64,000 nucleotides of DNA from contig JAIRJW010000032.1 in NCBI GenBank assembly GCA_031260455.1, positions 1 to 64,000 of the forward strand, in the 5' to 3' direction. A program made the translations under genes and the position numbers. The stretch is from Fluviicola sp. (lineage in GTDB: Bacteria; Bacteroidota; Bacteroidia; Flavobacteriales_D; Crocinitomicaceae). Every line of letters starts with the position of its first letter. The stretch's first letter is position 1. The notes under the pieces are model-generated. The model did no database searches and was not told the origin of the DNA. It saw nothing but the letters and a program-made list of their open reading frames with translations. Shown here in pieces: positions 47,988 to 57,016 of the stretch.

Positions 47988-48027
47988 AAAAGTTCAAAAG
48001 TTCAAAAGTTCAAAAGTTCAAAAGTTC
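47988..48027. repeat. Tandem repeat, AAAAGTTC x5, before rpoN
   Basis: Five exact, head-to-tail copies of an 8-bp unit (the first preceded by two more A). It lies 45-84 bases before the rpoN ATG on its upstream side and directly after the stop of the broken gene at 48031. Such repeats can change copy number by slipped pairing. Confidence 0.85.
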
Positions 48028-48030
48028 ATT

Positions 48031-48356
48031 TTAGCAAAACTTTTGGCCTTTATGCTCAGATTTCCTGATTTGAACAATCAATCCGTAGATTCCAACTGAT
48101 AACATTTCTGCCCTGGTCTTTAAAATCAAGAACTCATTTTCCTGAATCATTCCAAAATCCAAAGCCCGGTATAATCGGGATCTACTTTTTCCGGCGCTTG
48201 CTTTCGAAATCCAAAGATACTGTAAAAATTCTTTATTGCCTCCACGTTCAAAGCCTTCAGCAATATTATCCATAAACTGCTACCTGAACGGATAATCTGG
48301 TTGCTTAGCGCACGTTCTTCCAGTTGTTTCTTTGTTCTGAAAATTGAATGTGTCTT
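48031..48356 (-). pseudogene. Four-helix-bundle (23S rRNA intervening-sequence type) protein, frameshifted and truncated
   Basis: An 80-residue frame from ATG 48273 starts MDNIAEGFERGGNKEFLQYL and carries ISKASAGKSRSRLYRALDFG, the hallmark of the IVP / S23-type four-helix-bundle family. Members have about 35-40 more residues in front. On the minus strand, another frame upstream reads TKKQLEERALSNQIIRSGSS up to the same place, and a one-base change at the AGTTTATGG junction (about 48276) would join it to MDNIAEG. So the N-terminal part has been frameshifted and the rest before it is lost. The gene may still make an 80-residue protein. It normally occurs in rRNA intervening sequences or alone; here it sits between rpoN and asnS. 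No known function is secure. Confidence 0.75.
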
Positions 48357-48473
48357 GAAAACTCTCTGCTTTTTTGTCAGATGACTTGTTGAAAAAGGAA
48401 AAATTCATACGGTTCAAAGAATTCATTTTGTTACATCAGATAAACCTTTAAACTTTTTCAATCTTTTACTTTT

Positions 48474-49925
48474 TTAGAATTCTGCATTCAACGGCGTTCT
48501 CGGGAATGGAATTACATCACGGATATTGGTCATTCCCGTTACGAACATCACCATGCGCTCAAAGCCCAATCCGAAACCGGAATGAGGAACTGATCCGAAA
48601 CGACGGGTATCCAGATACCACCACAATTCTTCTTCACGAATTCCGAAATCAGCACATTTTTTCTTCAGAACCTCCAAACGCTCTTCGCGCTCAGAACCTC
48701 CAACCATTTCACCGATTCCAGGAAATAAAATATCCATTGCCGCAACTGTTTCCTTACCTGGTTCGCAACCATCGTTTGCCCGCATATAAAACGCTTTGAA
48801 TGAAGCAGGATAATCTGTAATGATTACCGGACGCTTGAACTCCTTTTCCACCAGATAGCGCTCGTGCTCCGACTGCAAATCGGTTCCCCAGCTTACATCA
48901 TACCTGAATTTTTTCTTTTTGTAATGATTTGAATTCATCAATACGCCGACTGCTTCCGTGTAAGTAAGTCGTTTGAAATCATTTTGAACCACAAACTGTA
49001 AACGCTCAATCAAGCTCATTTCATTTCGCTCATTCTGCGGTTTGGACTGCTGTTCCTGCACATCGCGTTCGTTCAGGAATTTCAAATCGTCCGTACAATG
49101 ATCCATCACGTACTGGCAGATATATTTCAGCATACTTTCCGCCAGGTCCATGTTTTCAGGTAATTTGTTGAATGCTACTTCTGGTTCAATCATCCAGAAC
49201 TCTGCCAGGTGACGTGAGGTATTGGAGTTTTCTGCACGGAATGTTGGTCCGAAGGTATAAATCTGACCCAAAGCCAATGCCGCTAACTCTCCTTCCAGCT
49301 GACCAGAAACGGTTAAGTTTACCTGCTTTCCGAAAAAATCTTCCGCAAAGTTTACCGATCCGTCTTCGTTCAATGGTGGGTTTTTCGCATCCAGCATTGT
49401 TACACGGAACATTTCACCTGCTCCTTCCGCATCGGAACCTGTGATGACCGGCGTGTGGATATAGAAGAATCCCTGATCGTTAAAGAATTTGTGAACAGCA
49501 TAACTCACCGCGTGACGTACTCTGAATACAGCTCCAAACACGTTGGTTCTGAAACGCAGGTGCGCCTGTTCCCGCAGAAATTCCAAACTGTGCTTCTTCG
49601 GCTGCATGACAGTTTTCTGAACGTCATCCGGATTCGCTTCCCCGATGATTTCAATTTCAGAAACCTGTAATTCGTATGCCTGACCACTTCCCTGTGACTC
49701 CACCAAAATTCCGGTCAGTCCTACAGCAGCTGCGGTTGTTATCTTCTTTAAAATTGCCTCATCAAAATTCTCAAAGTCAACTACTGCCTGTATATTATTA
49801 ATAGTTGATCCGTCATTCAATTGAATAAAACGGTTGCTGCGAAATGCACGCACCCAGCCTTTCACAAGATAATGTTCATTGACTTTCGGTTGACTAAATA
49901 AATCAGCAATTTTAGTTCGTTTCAT
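48474..49925 (-). CDS. asnS: Asparagine-tRNA ligase
   Basis: Charges tRNA-Asn with asparagine. The 483 residues contain the N-terminal OB-fold anticodon-binding domain ([20 protein letters not shown]), class II motif 2 ([22 protein letters not shown] near 225-246) and motif 3 ([21 protein letters not shown] near 450). The C-terminus PRTPLNAEF is typical. Start at the only sensible ATG ([20 protein letters not shown]). A TATTTTTG element lies 19-26 bases upstream (49951-49944) without a clear -33 TTG. A single-gene unit. Confidence 0.97.
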   Translation of the reverse strand: MKRTKIADLFSQPKVNEHYLVKGWVRAFRSNRFIQLNDGSTINNIQAVVDFENFDEAILKKITTAAAVGLTGILVESQGSGQAYELQVSEIEIIGEANPDDVQKTVMQPKKHSLEFLREQAHLRFRTNVFGAVFRVRHAVSYAVHKFFNDQGFFYIHTPVITGSDAEGAGEMFRVTMLDAKNPPLNEDGSVNFAEDFFGKQVNLTVSGQLEGELAALALGQIYTFGPTFRAENSNTSRHLAEFWMIEPEVAFNKLPENMDLAESMLKYICQYVMDHCTDDLKFLNERDVQEQQSKPQNERNEMSLIERLQFVVQNDFKRLTYTEAVGVLMNSNHYKKKKFRYDVSWGTDLQSEHERYLVEKEFKRPVIITDYPASFKAFYMRANDGCEPGKETVAAMDILFPGIGEMVGGSEREERLEVLKKKCADFGIREEELWWYLDTRRFGSVPHSGFGLGFERMVMFVTGMTNIRDVIPFPRTPLNAEF

Positions 49926-50037
49926 GTTATTTTTCTATGAATACAAAAATAGGAAAGAAATTTGAAAGGGTATGATGCCGTAAATTGATAAGGAATCAAT
50001 TGTTATCGACATATGATTTAAAAGTAAAATCGCAATA

Positions 50038-50051
50038 TCGCAATATTGCGA
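50038..50051. repeat. Perfect 14-bp palindrome with a partial direct copy
   Basis: TCGCAATATTGCGA, preceded by a direct copy of ATCGCAAT (50029-50036), in the gap 49926-50460 between asnS and dxs. A regulator site is possible; no evidence names the protein. Confidence 0.4.
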
Positions 50052-50173
50052 ACCCCCCGGATTATAAGGGATTCGGGGCAGGTATTACAAAGAAATTAGA
50101 GAATCCATGCAAAGTTCCCCCAATAACCAGGTAGTCATCCTTATCATATCACTATAAACAAAACATATCTACA

Positions 50174-50281
50174 TCACCCCACATGGAAAGCAAAACTCAG
50201 GCCCCAGATAATCGAAATCAAAGGAAGAAGAACCGGTTTGTAAACCGAAGCTGTCAAAATCAGCTTTAGGGTATCTTTCAT
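50174..50281 (-). CDS. Possible 35-residue hydrophobic peptide
   Basis: The minus strand reads MKDTLKLILTASVYKPVLLP, LISIIWGLSFAFHVG, stop. The frame is open upstream for about 20 more codons (VSFIFWDIDTLFAVLQFGLG) without ATG. The composition looks like the end of a membrane protein. It may be a small membrane protein or a remnant of a lost gene between asnS and dxs. Nothing else is seen in this 535-bp gap apart from the palindrome at 50038. Confidence 0.3.
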   Translation of the reverse strand: MKDTLKLILTASVYKPVLLPLISIIWGLSFAFHVG

Positions 50282-50460
50282 TTTTCCCAGCCCAAATTGC
50301 AATACCGCAAAAAGAGTATCAATATCCCAAAAAATGAAGGAAACCGGCAAGATTATAACCTTATATTATATATTATGGATTTCACCATCCTTAATGAAAA
50401 GGAGGATATTAACCTGGTACAATAAAACAGCAGACGATGAACAAAAAATGTTCTAATGAG

Positions 50461-52419
50461 CTAACCGACCTCACTTTGAACAACTTGCTCCCCGGAAGCA
50501 GAAAGATTTAACAACTCCCGTACCTTCGCAGCGATGGATTTTGAGTCAAATCCGCAATCTTTATGCAATTGCTCCGGTGTTCCATGATGGATGTATTTAT
50601 CGGGAATTCCCAAACGAACCACTTTCGAACGGTAGTTGTTATCGACCATGAATTCAATGACTGCTGACCCGAATCCGCCCATGATACAACCGTCTTCAAT
50701 CGTAATGACCTGATCGAACTTCGTGAAGATTTCATGCAATAACGTTTCGTCCAAAGGTTTCACAAAACGCATATCGTAATGAGCTACGGATGCACCGCTT
50801 TCTTTCAGCGATTGAATGGCTTCCTGTGCAAAATTGCCTACATGACCAATTGTCACCAGAGCGATGTCTTCCCCGTTTGTCACTTTTCGGCCTGTTCCGA
50901 CCGGAATCGCTTTCATCGGAGTTTTCCACCCGGTCATGACTCCGTTTCCACGTGGATAACGAATGGAGAAAGGTCCATGGTTTTCAGCCTGAGCAGTAAA
51001 CATCAGATTGCGCAATTCAGCTTCATTCATCGGAGCAGAAACAATCATGCCCGGAATACTGCGCATGTAAGCAATATCGTAAGCGCCGTGGTGTGTTGCA
51101 CCATCAGCGCCAACCAGACCTCCACGGTCTAAGCAAAATACAACATGCAGATTCTGCAGGGCCACATCGTGCAATACCTGGTCGTAAGCACGCTGCATAA
51201 ACGAGGAATAAATATTACAAAAAGGAATCAATCCCTGTGTTGCCAGTCCAGCGGAAAAAGTGACTGCATGCTGCTCGGCAATTCCTACGTCGAAAGCGCG
51301 ATCCGGCATGGCTTCCATCATGAAAGTCAAAGAACAGCCCGTAGGCATAGCTGGGGTAATTCCCATGATTTTTTCATTTCGTTCGGCCAGTTCCACAATC
51401 GTATGACCGAATACGTCCTGATATTTTGGTGGTTGCGGAGATTTTGGAATGATTTTGACAATTTCTCCCGTTTCCTTATTAAAAACTCCCGGAGCATGCC
51501 ACTTGGTCGGGTTTCCTTCTTCCGAAAATTTGTATCCTGCACCCTTACGCGTAATACAGTGCAGAATTTTCGGGCCGGGAATATCTTTCAGATCTTCCAT
51601 CACTTTTGCCAGGCCAATTACGTCGTGTCCGTCAACTGGTCCAAAATAACGGAAGTTCAATGATTCAAACATATTACTTTGCTTCAGGATCGACCCTTTC
51701 AAAGCAGAAGAAATTTTCGACACTACTGATTGTGCATCCGGTCCGAATTTACTGATCTTCCCAAGCAGTCTCCAGACCTCATCCTTTACCTTGTTATAAG
51801 TATGGGAAGTCGTAATATCCGTCAGGTATTCCTTCAATGCACCTACGTTCGGATCGATTGACATACAATTATCGTTCAGAACAACCAGCAGATTTGCATC
51901 CTTTTCAAAACCAGCGTGGTTCATTCCTTCGAAGGCCAAACCGGCAGTCATCGCTCCATCGCCGATTACCGCGATGTGCTGACGCCCTCTTTCTCCTTTG
52001 TACCGACTCGCAACAGCCATTCCCAAAACCGCAGAAATGGAAGTGGATGAGTGTCCGACACCGAAAGTATCATACTCACTTTCAGATCTTTTCGGGAAGC
52101 CGGAAATTCCACCTTTGGCTCTGTTGGTATGAAAAACGTCCCGGCGCCCGGTCAGAATTTTATGCCCGTAAGCCTGATGCCCGACATCCCAAACCAATTG
52201 ATCGTAAGGCGTATTGAATACATAATGCAATGCGATCGTCAACTCAACGACTCCCAGACTGGCTCCGAAATGGGAATTCCCGATTTCAGAAATCACATCA
52301 ACGATATACTGGCGCAATTCATCAGCTACCTGAGGCAATTGTTCTACTGTCATTTTATCCCTCAGATCCTGCGGGATAGTGATTTGTTCCAATAAAGGGC
52401 CTGCTTTGTATGGATGCAT
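50461..52419 (-). CDS. dxs: 1-deoxy-D-xylulose-5-phosphate synthase
   Basis: First enzyme of the MEP pathway: joins pyruvate and glyceraldehyde 3-phosphate, with thiamine diphosphate. The TPP-binding motif GDGAMTAGLAFEG with LNDNCMSID is at about 145-180, the transketolase-type DRGGLVGADGATHHGAYD at about 430, and the C-terminal domain ends LLNLSASGEQVVQSEVG. The frame also has an ATG at 52437, but the -7 element TAAATTTG (52446-52439) ends two bases before it, so transcription must start at about 52432; I therefore start at 52419 (MHPYKAGPLLEQI), 652 residues. Well supported. Confidence 0.96.
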   Translation of the reverse strand: MHPYKAGPLLEQITIPQDLRDKMTVEQLPQVADELRQYIVDVISEIGNSHFGASLGVVELTIALHYVFNTPYDQLVWDVGHQAYGHKILTGRRDVFHTNRAKGGISGFPKRSESEYDTFGVGHSSTSISAVLGMAVASRYKGERGRQHIAVIGDGAMTAGLAFEGMNHAGFEKDANLLVVLNDNCMSIDPNVGALKEYLTDITTSHTYNKVKDEVWRLLGKISKFGPDAQSVVSKISSALKGSILKQSNMFESLNFRYFGPVDGHDVIGLAKVMEDLKDIPGPKILHCITRKGAGYKFSEEGNPTKWHAPGVFNKETGEIVKIIPKSPQPPKYQDVFGHTIVELAERNEKIMGITPAMPTGCSLTFMMEAMPDRAFDVGIAEQHAVTFSAGLATQGLIPFCNIYSSFMQRAYDQVLHDVALQNLHVVFCLDRGGLVGADGATHHGAYDIAYMRSIPGMIVSAPMNEAELRNLMFTAQAENHGPFSIRYPRGNGVMTGWKTPMKAIPVGTGRKVTNGEDIALVTIGHVGNFAQEAIQSLKESGASVAHYDMRFVKPLDETLLHEIFTKFDQVITIEDGCIMGGFGSAVIEFMVDNNYRSKVVRLGIPDKYIHHGTPEQLHKDCGFDSKSIAAKVRELLNLSASGEQVVQSEVG

Positions 52420-52438
52420 AAAAAGAGTGTTCAGCATG

Positions 52439-52469
52439 CAAATTTACGAGTTCAATTTGTGCATAACAA
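52439..52469 (-). promoter_or_regulatory. Bacteroidetes-type promoter of dxs
   Basis: Minus strand TTG (52469-52467), 20 bases, TAAATTTG (52446-52439). It decides the dxs start: the ATG at 52437 would lie before the transcript begins. Confidence 0.65.
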
Positions 52470-52530
52470 AGAAAAACACCGATTATTTTGAGTTTATCCC
52501 GATTTAACAAATTCTACCTGAAAAAGCAGG

Positions 52531-53565
52531 CTAAACCATATCCCAACCTGCTACGAAGATCGGCTTGGAGCGTAGTTCGTCCATCTTCAGCGGATTTTTT
52601 CGCAGAACAACCACATCCACGATCGGTTGTGGCGTCATTCTGTGGAACAGGCCCCAATCGATGTAATGACGAGCTTCTCTCCAAAGCGATTCCCTCCTGT
52701 CCACAAACCAAAGCATCATATTACGGTTTTCATGAGCCAGGATTCCTTCTAAAAGTACCGATAAAATATCCGGATCGTTATCCTGAACCCAAATAGATTC
52801 CGGGACCAGGAACTGGTGATTTTTGGGCTTTACGATTCGGCGGATTCCCGGAGTAACAGTGATCAAATGGGTAAAAAGTCCTCCCAAAAAGCCCGGCAAG
52901 CGCTCGATTACCCAATTCGCACGGGTAACTTTCGCAAAACCAACCACCTTTCCGAGGTCGTCATAATAAGCGTAGAATGGGCCGCGTTCCGCATGTTTTC
53001 GCACAAAATAAGCATGCTCTTTTTCAACCTTATCGAGCTGTTCCGAAATCAACTGCTCGTCCTTCAGCAAATGAACCTGACTTTGAATACGCGGCTTCGT
53101 GCGGCTGAAAGACTGAGAGATCAACTGAGCTTCAGTACGAAATCCGAATTGTTCCGACATCCACTTACTGCGTTCATTTGCCGGATCAATATAGGCATAA
53201 AAAGCATCCGGTGAGTCTCCCAGTTTTCCATCAAATATCTCATCGAAAAAACTGGCCATTTCCATTTTCAGGCGTGAGTTGCTCTTGTGCACGCGATTCA
53301 CATTTTTGGAAGCCTGTTTTTGATTGGAAAAAGCAAAATAACGCACATACCATTGCCGCCCCCTGTCACAAAGAGTCAGGTTTCCCTGCACTTTTCCATC
53401 TCTTTCCAGCGAAATAAACAAGGGATTGTCTGCTTCGTGGATACACGTTGCCGTATCCAGATGTTTGTACCTCGCGCCGTTAGTCCCCAAAGTCGTTTGG
53501 ATCAATAACTCAATCAAAGCGGGCGTTGCTTCCTTACGAATCGTATATCTGCTTGAAAGTCCCAT
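52531..53565 (-). CDS. GNAT-like protein of unknown function, 344 residues
   Basis: The middle and end of the chain resemble acyltransferase-type folds: ARWxxx-like YVRYFAFSN near 75, FYAYYDDLGKVVGFAKV near 200-216, and ENRNMMLWFVDRRESLWREA near 285-305. The usual acetyl-CoA loop (RxxGxG/A) cannot be placed, so the GNAT label is a guess from general pattern. No signal peptide and no membrane segment. It starts in a TAATG overlap with the iron alcohol dehydrogenase stop (53565), which points to translational coupling and one operon. The role of the pair is not clear. Confidence 0.7.
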   Translation of the reverse strand: MGLSSRYTIRKEATPALIELLIQTTLGTNGARYKHLDTATCIHEADNPLFISLERDGKVQGNLTLCDRGRQWYVRYFAFSNQKQASKNVNRVHKSNSRLKMEMASFFDEIFDGKLGDSPDAFYAYIDPANERSKWMSEQFGFRTEAQLISQSFSRTKPRIQSQVHLLKDEQLISEQLDKVEKEHAYFVRKHAERGPFYAYYDDLGKVVGFAKVTRANWVIERLPGFLGGLFTHLITVTPGIRRIVKPKNHQFLVPESIWVQDNDPDILSVLLEGILAHENRNMMLWFVDRRESLWREARHYIDWGLFHRMTPQPIVDVVVLRKNPLKMDELRSKPIFVAGWDMV

Positions 53566-54737
53566 TATATTGCCTGATTAACAATATATTCTGCTTCTTT
53601 CGGGGTCAGATCCTTGTTTTCTCCAAGTCCGGTCCAGCCACGCGCAACGAAACGGTCATGTACTGTCCTTCCTGTATCGTAATAGTCTTTCGTATATTCC
53701 GAAATGCGTGTTTTCACACTTAAGGAATGGAAAAATGCTTCTGTCTGAGCAATTGCTTTTCGGGCAACCTGTTCTTCCGAACCTTCCAGTCCCCAAACGC
53801 GTTTTCCATATTGAGCCAGTTTAGCCTTCTTGCTTTCAAATTTCACTTCATAAAGTCTCGGAGCAATGATTGCCAAGGTTTGCGCATGATCAATTCCATG
53901 CAAAGCCGTTAACTCATGCCCAATCATGTGTGTTGCCCAATCGGTTGCGACACCGCAGCGCAGCACTCCGTTCAAAGCCTGGTTTGCGCACCACATCAGG
54001 TTGGCCGCCAAATCGTAATCTTCCGGATTTTTCAGCACTTTTTCACCGATTTCGATCAGAGTGGACAAAATTCCTTCCGCATAACGTTCCTGCAAGAGGT
54101 TTTCTCCTTTGAAAGAAGTCAGGTACTGTTCCATCGTATGTGTATATGCATCGATCACACCATTTGCAATCTGGCGCTTCGGCAAAGTTGCCACAAACGT
54201 CGGATCCAGCAAAGCAAATTCAGGGAAGAACAGAGGCCCTCCCATCGTTCTTTTTTCTTTCAGTTCGGAACGACTGATCACTGCTCCCGAGTTCGACTCG
54301 GAACCCGTAGCCGGAATCGTCAGGATACATCCGAAAGGAACCGCAGACGTAAAAGTACACCCCGGAACCTGTGTCAGCACATCCCACGGATCGCCATCAT
54401 AATGTACCGCGCCGGAAATAAATTTTGCTCCGTCGATAACAGAGCCTCCACCCACAGCCAGCATATATCCGATCTGATGCTCGCGGATGTACTCCACTGC
54501 TTTCATCAGGGTTGTATACTCCGGATTTGCACCAATTCCCTGAAAGAAATGCAGTTCCAGGTCACTCAATTCAGCCTTTAGCTTATCCAGGAAACCGGAT
54601 CTTTCGATGGAGCTTCCTCCATATAAAACAATCACTTTCCCGTCAACAGCCTGCGTTTTCAGCAGCTGGGAAATTCTTTCCAATTGATCTTTTCCAAAAA
54701 CAATAGTAGTTGGAGTTGTAATTTCAAAATTGTTCAT
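53565..54737 (-). CDS. Iron-containing alcohol dehydrogenase, YqhD/butanol dehydrogenase type
   Basis: NAD(P)H-dependent alcohol/aldehyde oxidoreductase of the group III (iron) family. The coenzyme-binding GGGSVIDGAKFISG is near 95-108, and the metal-site region with DWATHMIGHELTALHGIDHAQTLA is near 255-280. I start at the ATG 54737 (MNNFEITTPTTIVFG; 390 residues), which is the usual beginning of this group; the upstream ATG at 54755 lies inside the -7 box, so it cannot be used. YqhD-like enzymes reduce small aldehydes, for example after oxidative stress. First gene of a two-gene unit with the GNAT-like gene. Confidence 0.92.
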   Translation of the reverse strand: MNNFEITTPTTIVFGKDQLERISQLLKTQAVDGKVIVLYGGSSIERSGFLDKLKAELSDLELHFFQGIGANPEYTTLMKAVEYIREHQIGYMLAVGGGSVIDGAKFISGAVHYDGDPWDVLTQVPGCTFTSAVPFGCILTIPATGSESNSGAVISRSELKEKRTMGGPLFFPEFALLDPTFVATLPKRQIANGVIDAYTHTMEQYLTSFKGENLLQERYAEGILSTLIEIGEKVLKNPEDYDLAANLMWCANQALNGVLRCGVATDWATHMIGHELTALHGIDHAQTLAIIAPRLYEVKFESKKAKLAQYGKRVWGLEGSEEQVARKAIAQTEAFFHSLSVKTRISEYTKDYYDTGRTVHDRFVARGWTGLGENKDLTPKEAEYIVNQAI

Positions 54738-54752
54738 GGCGTACCAAAGTTG

Positions 54753-54784
54753 CAAATTTAAGGATTGTAAAGATACGAAAACAA
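54753..54784 (-). promoter_or_regulatory. Bacteroidetes-type promoter of the alcohol dehydrogenase
   Basis: Minus strand TTG (54784-54782), 21 bases, TAAATTTG (54760-54753), then ATG at 54737. It excludes the upstream start at 54755. Confidence 0.55.
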
Positions 54785-55081
54785 GATAGGATTTAACATA
54801 AAAAATATGCTGCTGTTTCTGAAAAATCCTTAACGAATTGAACCATTTTAACTTAACTGATTATCAACCAAATGCAAACCGACATTTTTTCAAAAATTTA
54901 CCAGATTTTTGATTGCGGATCCTTGGTAAAGAACGATCTCATTTTCTGCGAATATCTGTTTTTCTGTGGGAAAAAGAATGTATCATGTTTCCGCACAAAA
55001 GAATATCCAGTATTACGGAAAAAATTAAGACATAATAACATTTTTTTACACTCCAATGAACCAGATATCGAAATAAGTCTC

Positions 55082-55089
55082 TACCTTTG
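55082..55089 (+). promoter_or_regulatory. Promoter -7 element of the TetR/efflux operon
   Basis: TACCTTTG is an exact TAnnTTTG. No TTG is seen 19-21 bases upstream. The operator palindrome starts 8 bases after it, where the transcript should begin. Confidence 0.55.
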
Positions 55090-55096
55090 CAAAAAA

Positions 55097-55116
55097 GTTT
55101 AACCATTTAGTTAAAC
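55097..55116. promoter_or_regulatory. TetR-type operator
   Basis: GTTTAACCATTTAGTTAAAC has perfect 7-bp arms (GTTTAAC / GTTAAAC) around 6 bases. It lies between the -7 element and the TetR start codon, 14 bases before the ATG at 55131, so the TetR protein probably binds here and represses the whole operon. Confidence 0.7.
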
Positions 55117-55130
55117 TCAATAATTAAACC

Positions 55131-55736
55131 ATGGGATTAAAAGATTCAACTACGGAAGAAAAAATCCTGGAAGCTGCGAAAAATGTTTTCATGAAGTACG
55201 GCCTCTATGGTGCCCGCATGCAGGATATAGCTAACATTGCGGGAATCAATAAGGCTCTGCTCCATTATTACTTCCGAAGCAAGGAAAAATTATTTGATTC
55301 GGTTTTTGAGAAAGCATTGGAGAAGTATTTTGACCAAATGACTGTAATCGGCGACAAATCACTCCCAATCAAGGATCGCTTAAATGTGTATGTGGACAAT
55401 CTTTTCGACTTTTTCCGAGAATATCCGCAGATGTCAATGTTCATTATTAAGGAAATTTCGATAAACCCTCAAATGTTCCATGAGAAAGTAGCAAAGCTCA
55501 AGTATCAGAAATCTATGCTGATTCCGACACTTCAGGAAGCAATGGAAAAAGGCGAGATTCATTCGTTCGATCCGGAGATATTCATGATCAACCTGCATTC
55601 ACTCTGCGCCTATCCATTCCTGGCTTCTCCGCTCTATAAGGCAATACTGCAGAAAAACGGGTACAACTGGGATGAAGATGCTCAAAACAGAATCAAAGAA
55701 TCCGTAAAAGAATTTATCTCCTTCAAATTTCAATAA
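55131..55736 (+). CDS. TetR/AcrR-family transcriptional regulator
   Basis: A 201-residue repressor. Residues about 8-55 are the TetR DNA-binding domain (EEKILEAAKNVFMKYGLYGA; MQDIANIAGINKALLHYYF with the recognition helix; RSKEKLFDSVFEKAL). The rest is a helical ligand-binding domain. It is the first gene of an operon with TolC, HlyD and MFS transporter genes (gaps 11, 9 and 2 bases), and a palindrome lies just upstream. The simplest model is autorepression released by a drug or metabolite that is also an export substrate. The ligand is unknown. Confidence 0.92.
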   Translation: MGLKDSTTEEKILEAAKNVFMKYGLYGARMQDIANIAGINKALLHYYFRSKEKLFDSVFEKALEKYFDQMTVIGDKSLPIKDRLNVYVDNLFDFFREYPQMSMFIIKEISINPQMFHEKVAKLKYQKSMLIPTLQEAMEKGEIHSFDPEIFMINLHSLCAYPFLASPLYKAILQKNGYNWDEDAQNRIKESVKEFISFKFQ

Positions 55737-55747
55737 TACAAACAATT

Positions 55748-57007
55748 ATGCGCAAATTACTGACAGTACTATGCTTTGCTCCCGTCGGAACAGGGTTTTC
55801 TCAAGCCCCGATTTCATTGGATTCCTGCATTGCCTGGTCGAAAAACAACTATCCTCTTATCAAACAAAACGAAGTTACGCTCCAGCAAACGGAACAAAAT
55901 GAAAAATCAATCCGCGAAAACTGGCTGCCAAAGCTTTCATTCATGGGGCAGGCTACCTATAACACGGAGGTTGTGCAGTTTGATTTCCCGGGAATGAATC
56001 TGAAATTCCCCCATGACGCGTATTTGACTTCGCTGAGTCTGGAGCAAAATATCTATGACGGAGGACAAACCAAATCTCAACATAGTGTTGAGAAACTGAA
56101 TACGGAATTAACCGTTCAGCAAAACGAAGCAGAACTCTACAAACTGGTAGAACGCGTCAATCAATTATATGTCAACATTTTGCTCGGGCGTGAAAATCTG
56201 CACATCCTGGAGTTATACAAAGAAGACCTCGAAAACAGTGCTAAAAATATGAGGGCTGGTGTTAATAACGGGTTGGTGCTGGCAAGCTCTCTGGATGAAC
56301 TGGAAGCTGAAATCCTGAAAACGGATCAGAATATCATCGAATCGAAATTCCAGTTGGAAGGCTTGTACAAAACACTGACCTTGTTTACCGGAAAAACAAT
56401 CGATGAAAAGACCGAATTTTCAGAAATACCGATCGGAGGTTCCGCTGCGCGTATCGAGATTCAACGTCCAGAGATGAAAATCTTTGATCTGCAAAGCAAA
56501 TTACTGGATGCACACTACAAACAGATCAATGTAAATGCCATTCCGAAAGTAACCGTCGGAGCAGCAGGAAACTATGGTCGCCCGGGCCCGAATTTCATCA
56601 ACCAGAATCTTCGTTTCTTCGGAAGTGCAAACCTGACAATCCGCTGGAACATAAGCTCGCTCTACGGTCTGAAAAGAGAAAAAACAAAAGTAGAATTGAA
56701 TAAGAACCTGATCGACATTCAGAAAGAAGTATTCCTGTTCAACATCGAATCTTCCCTGAATACGCAAACCGCTCAACTGAACGCACTGGCTCAGATGATC
56801 GAAAAAGACGATATCATTATCGGAAAGAGACAAAACGTAACCGCAACCGCTACATCACAAATGGAAAATGGTAAGATTACCGTTGTTGATTACTTGTCGC
56901 AATTAAACGCAGAGCTTCAGGCGAAACTCAACAAGAAAGTGCACGAGATCAAACGCATGAATGCCATTTCAACAATCAACGCAACATCAGGTTCAATCAA
57001 ATTTTAA
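55748..57007 (+). CDS. TolC-family outer-membrane efflux protein
   Basis: A 419-residue channel protein of the TolC type with signal peptide (MRKLLTVLCFAPVGTGFSQA). Two outer-membrane-efflux repeats are visible: SLDSCIAWSKNNYPLIKQNEVTLQQTEQNEKSI with the strand pair NLKFPHDAYLTSLSLEQNIYDGG, and a second with GAAGNYGRPGPNF, ANLTIRWNISSLYG and long helices. It joins the HlyD-type adaptor at 57017 and the DHA2 transporter at 58129 to a tripartite pump. The gap to the TetR gene is 11 bases, to the next gene 9. Confidence 0.93.
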   Translation: MRKLLTVLCFAPVGTGFSQAPISLDSCIAWSKNNYPLIKQNEVTLQQTEQNEKSIRENWLPKLSFMGQATYNTEVVQFDFPGMNLKFPHDAYLTSLSLEQNIYDGGQTKSQHSVEKLNTELTVQQNEAELYKLVERVNQLYVNILLGRENLHILELYKEDLENSAKNMRAGVNNGLVLASSLDELEAEILKTDQNIIESKFQLEGLYKTLTLFTGKTIDEKTEFSEIPIGGSAARIEIQRPEMKIFDLQSKLLDAHYKQINVNAIPKVTVGAAGNYGRPGPNFINQNLRFFGSANLTIRWNISSLYGLKREKTKVELNKNLIDIQKEVFLFNIESSLNTQTAQLNALAQMIEKDDIIIGKRQNVTATATSQMENGKITVVDYLSQLNAELQAKLNKKVHEIKRMNAISTINATSGSIKF

Positions 57008-57016
57008 GAAACACAC

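Noticed and set aside
47988..48027. CRISPR-like array
   Set aside because: The repeated unit is 8 bp with no spacers; it is a simple tandem repeat. No CRISPR array was seen anywhere in the window.
53916..54581. 221-residue plus-strand frame antisense to the alcohol dehydrogenase
   Set aside because: Shadow of a well-supported gene; composition is not protein-like.
54872..55102. 76-residue plus-strand frame before the TetR gene
   Set aside because: It ends inside the TetR promoter/operator, is rich in Phe, Lys and Cys, and has no recognisable pattern.
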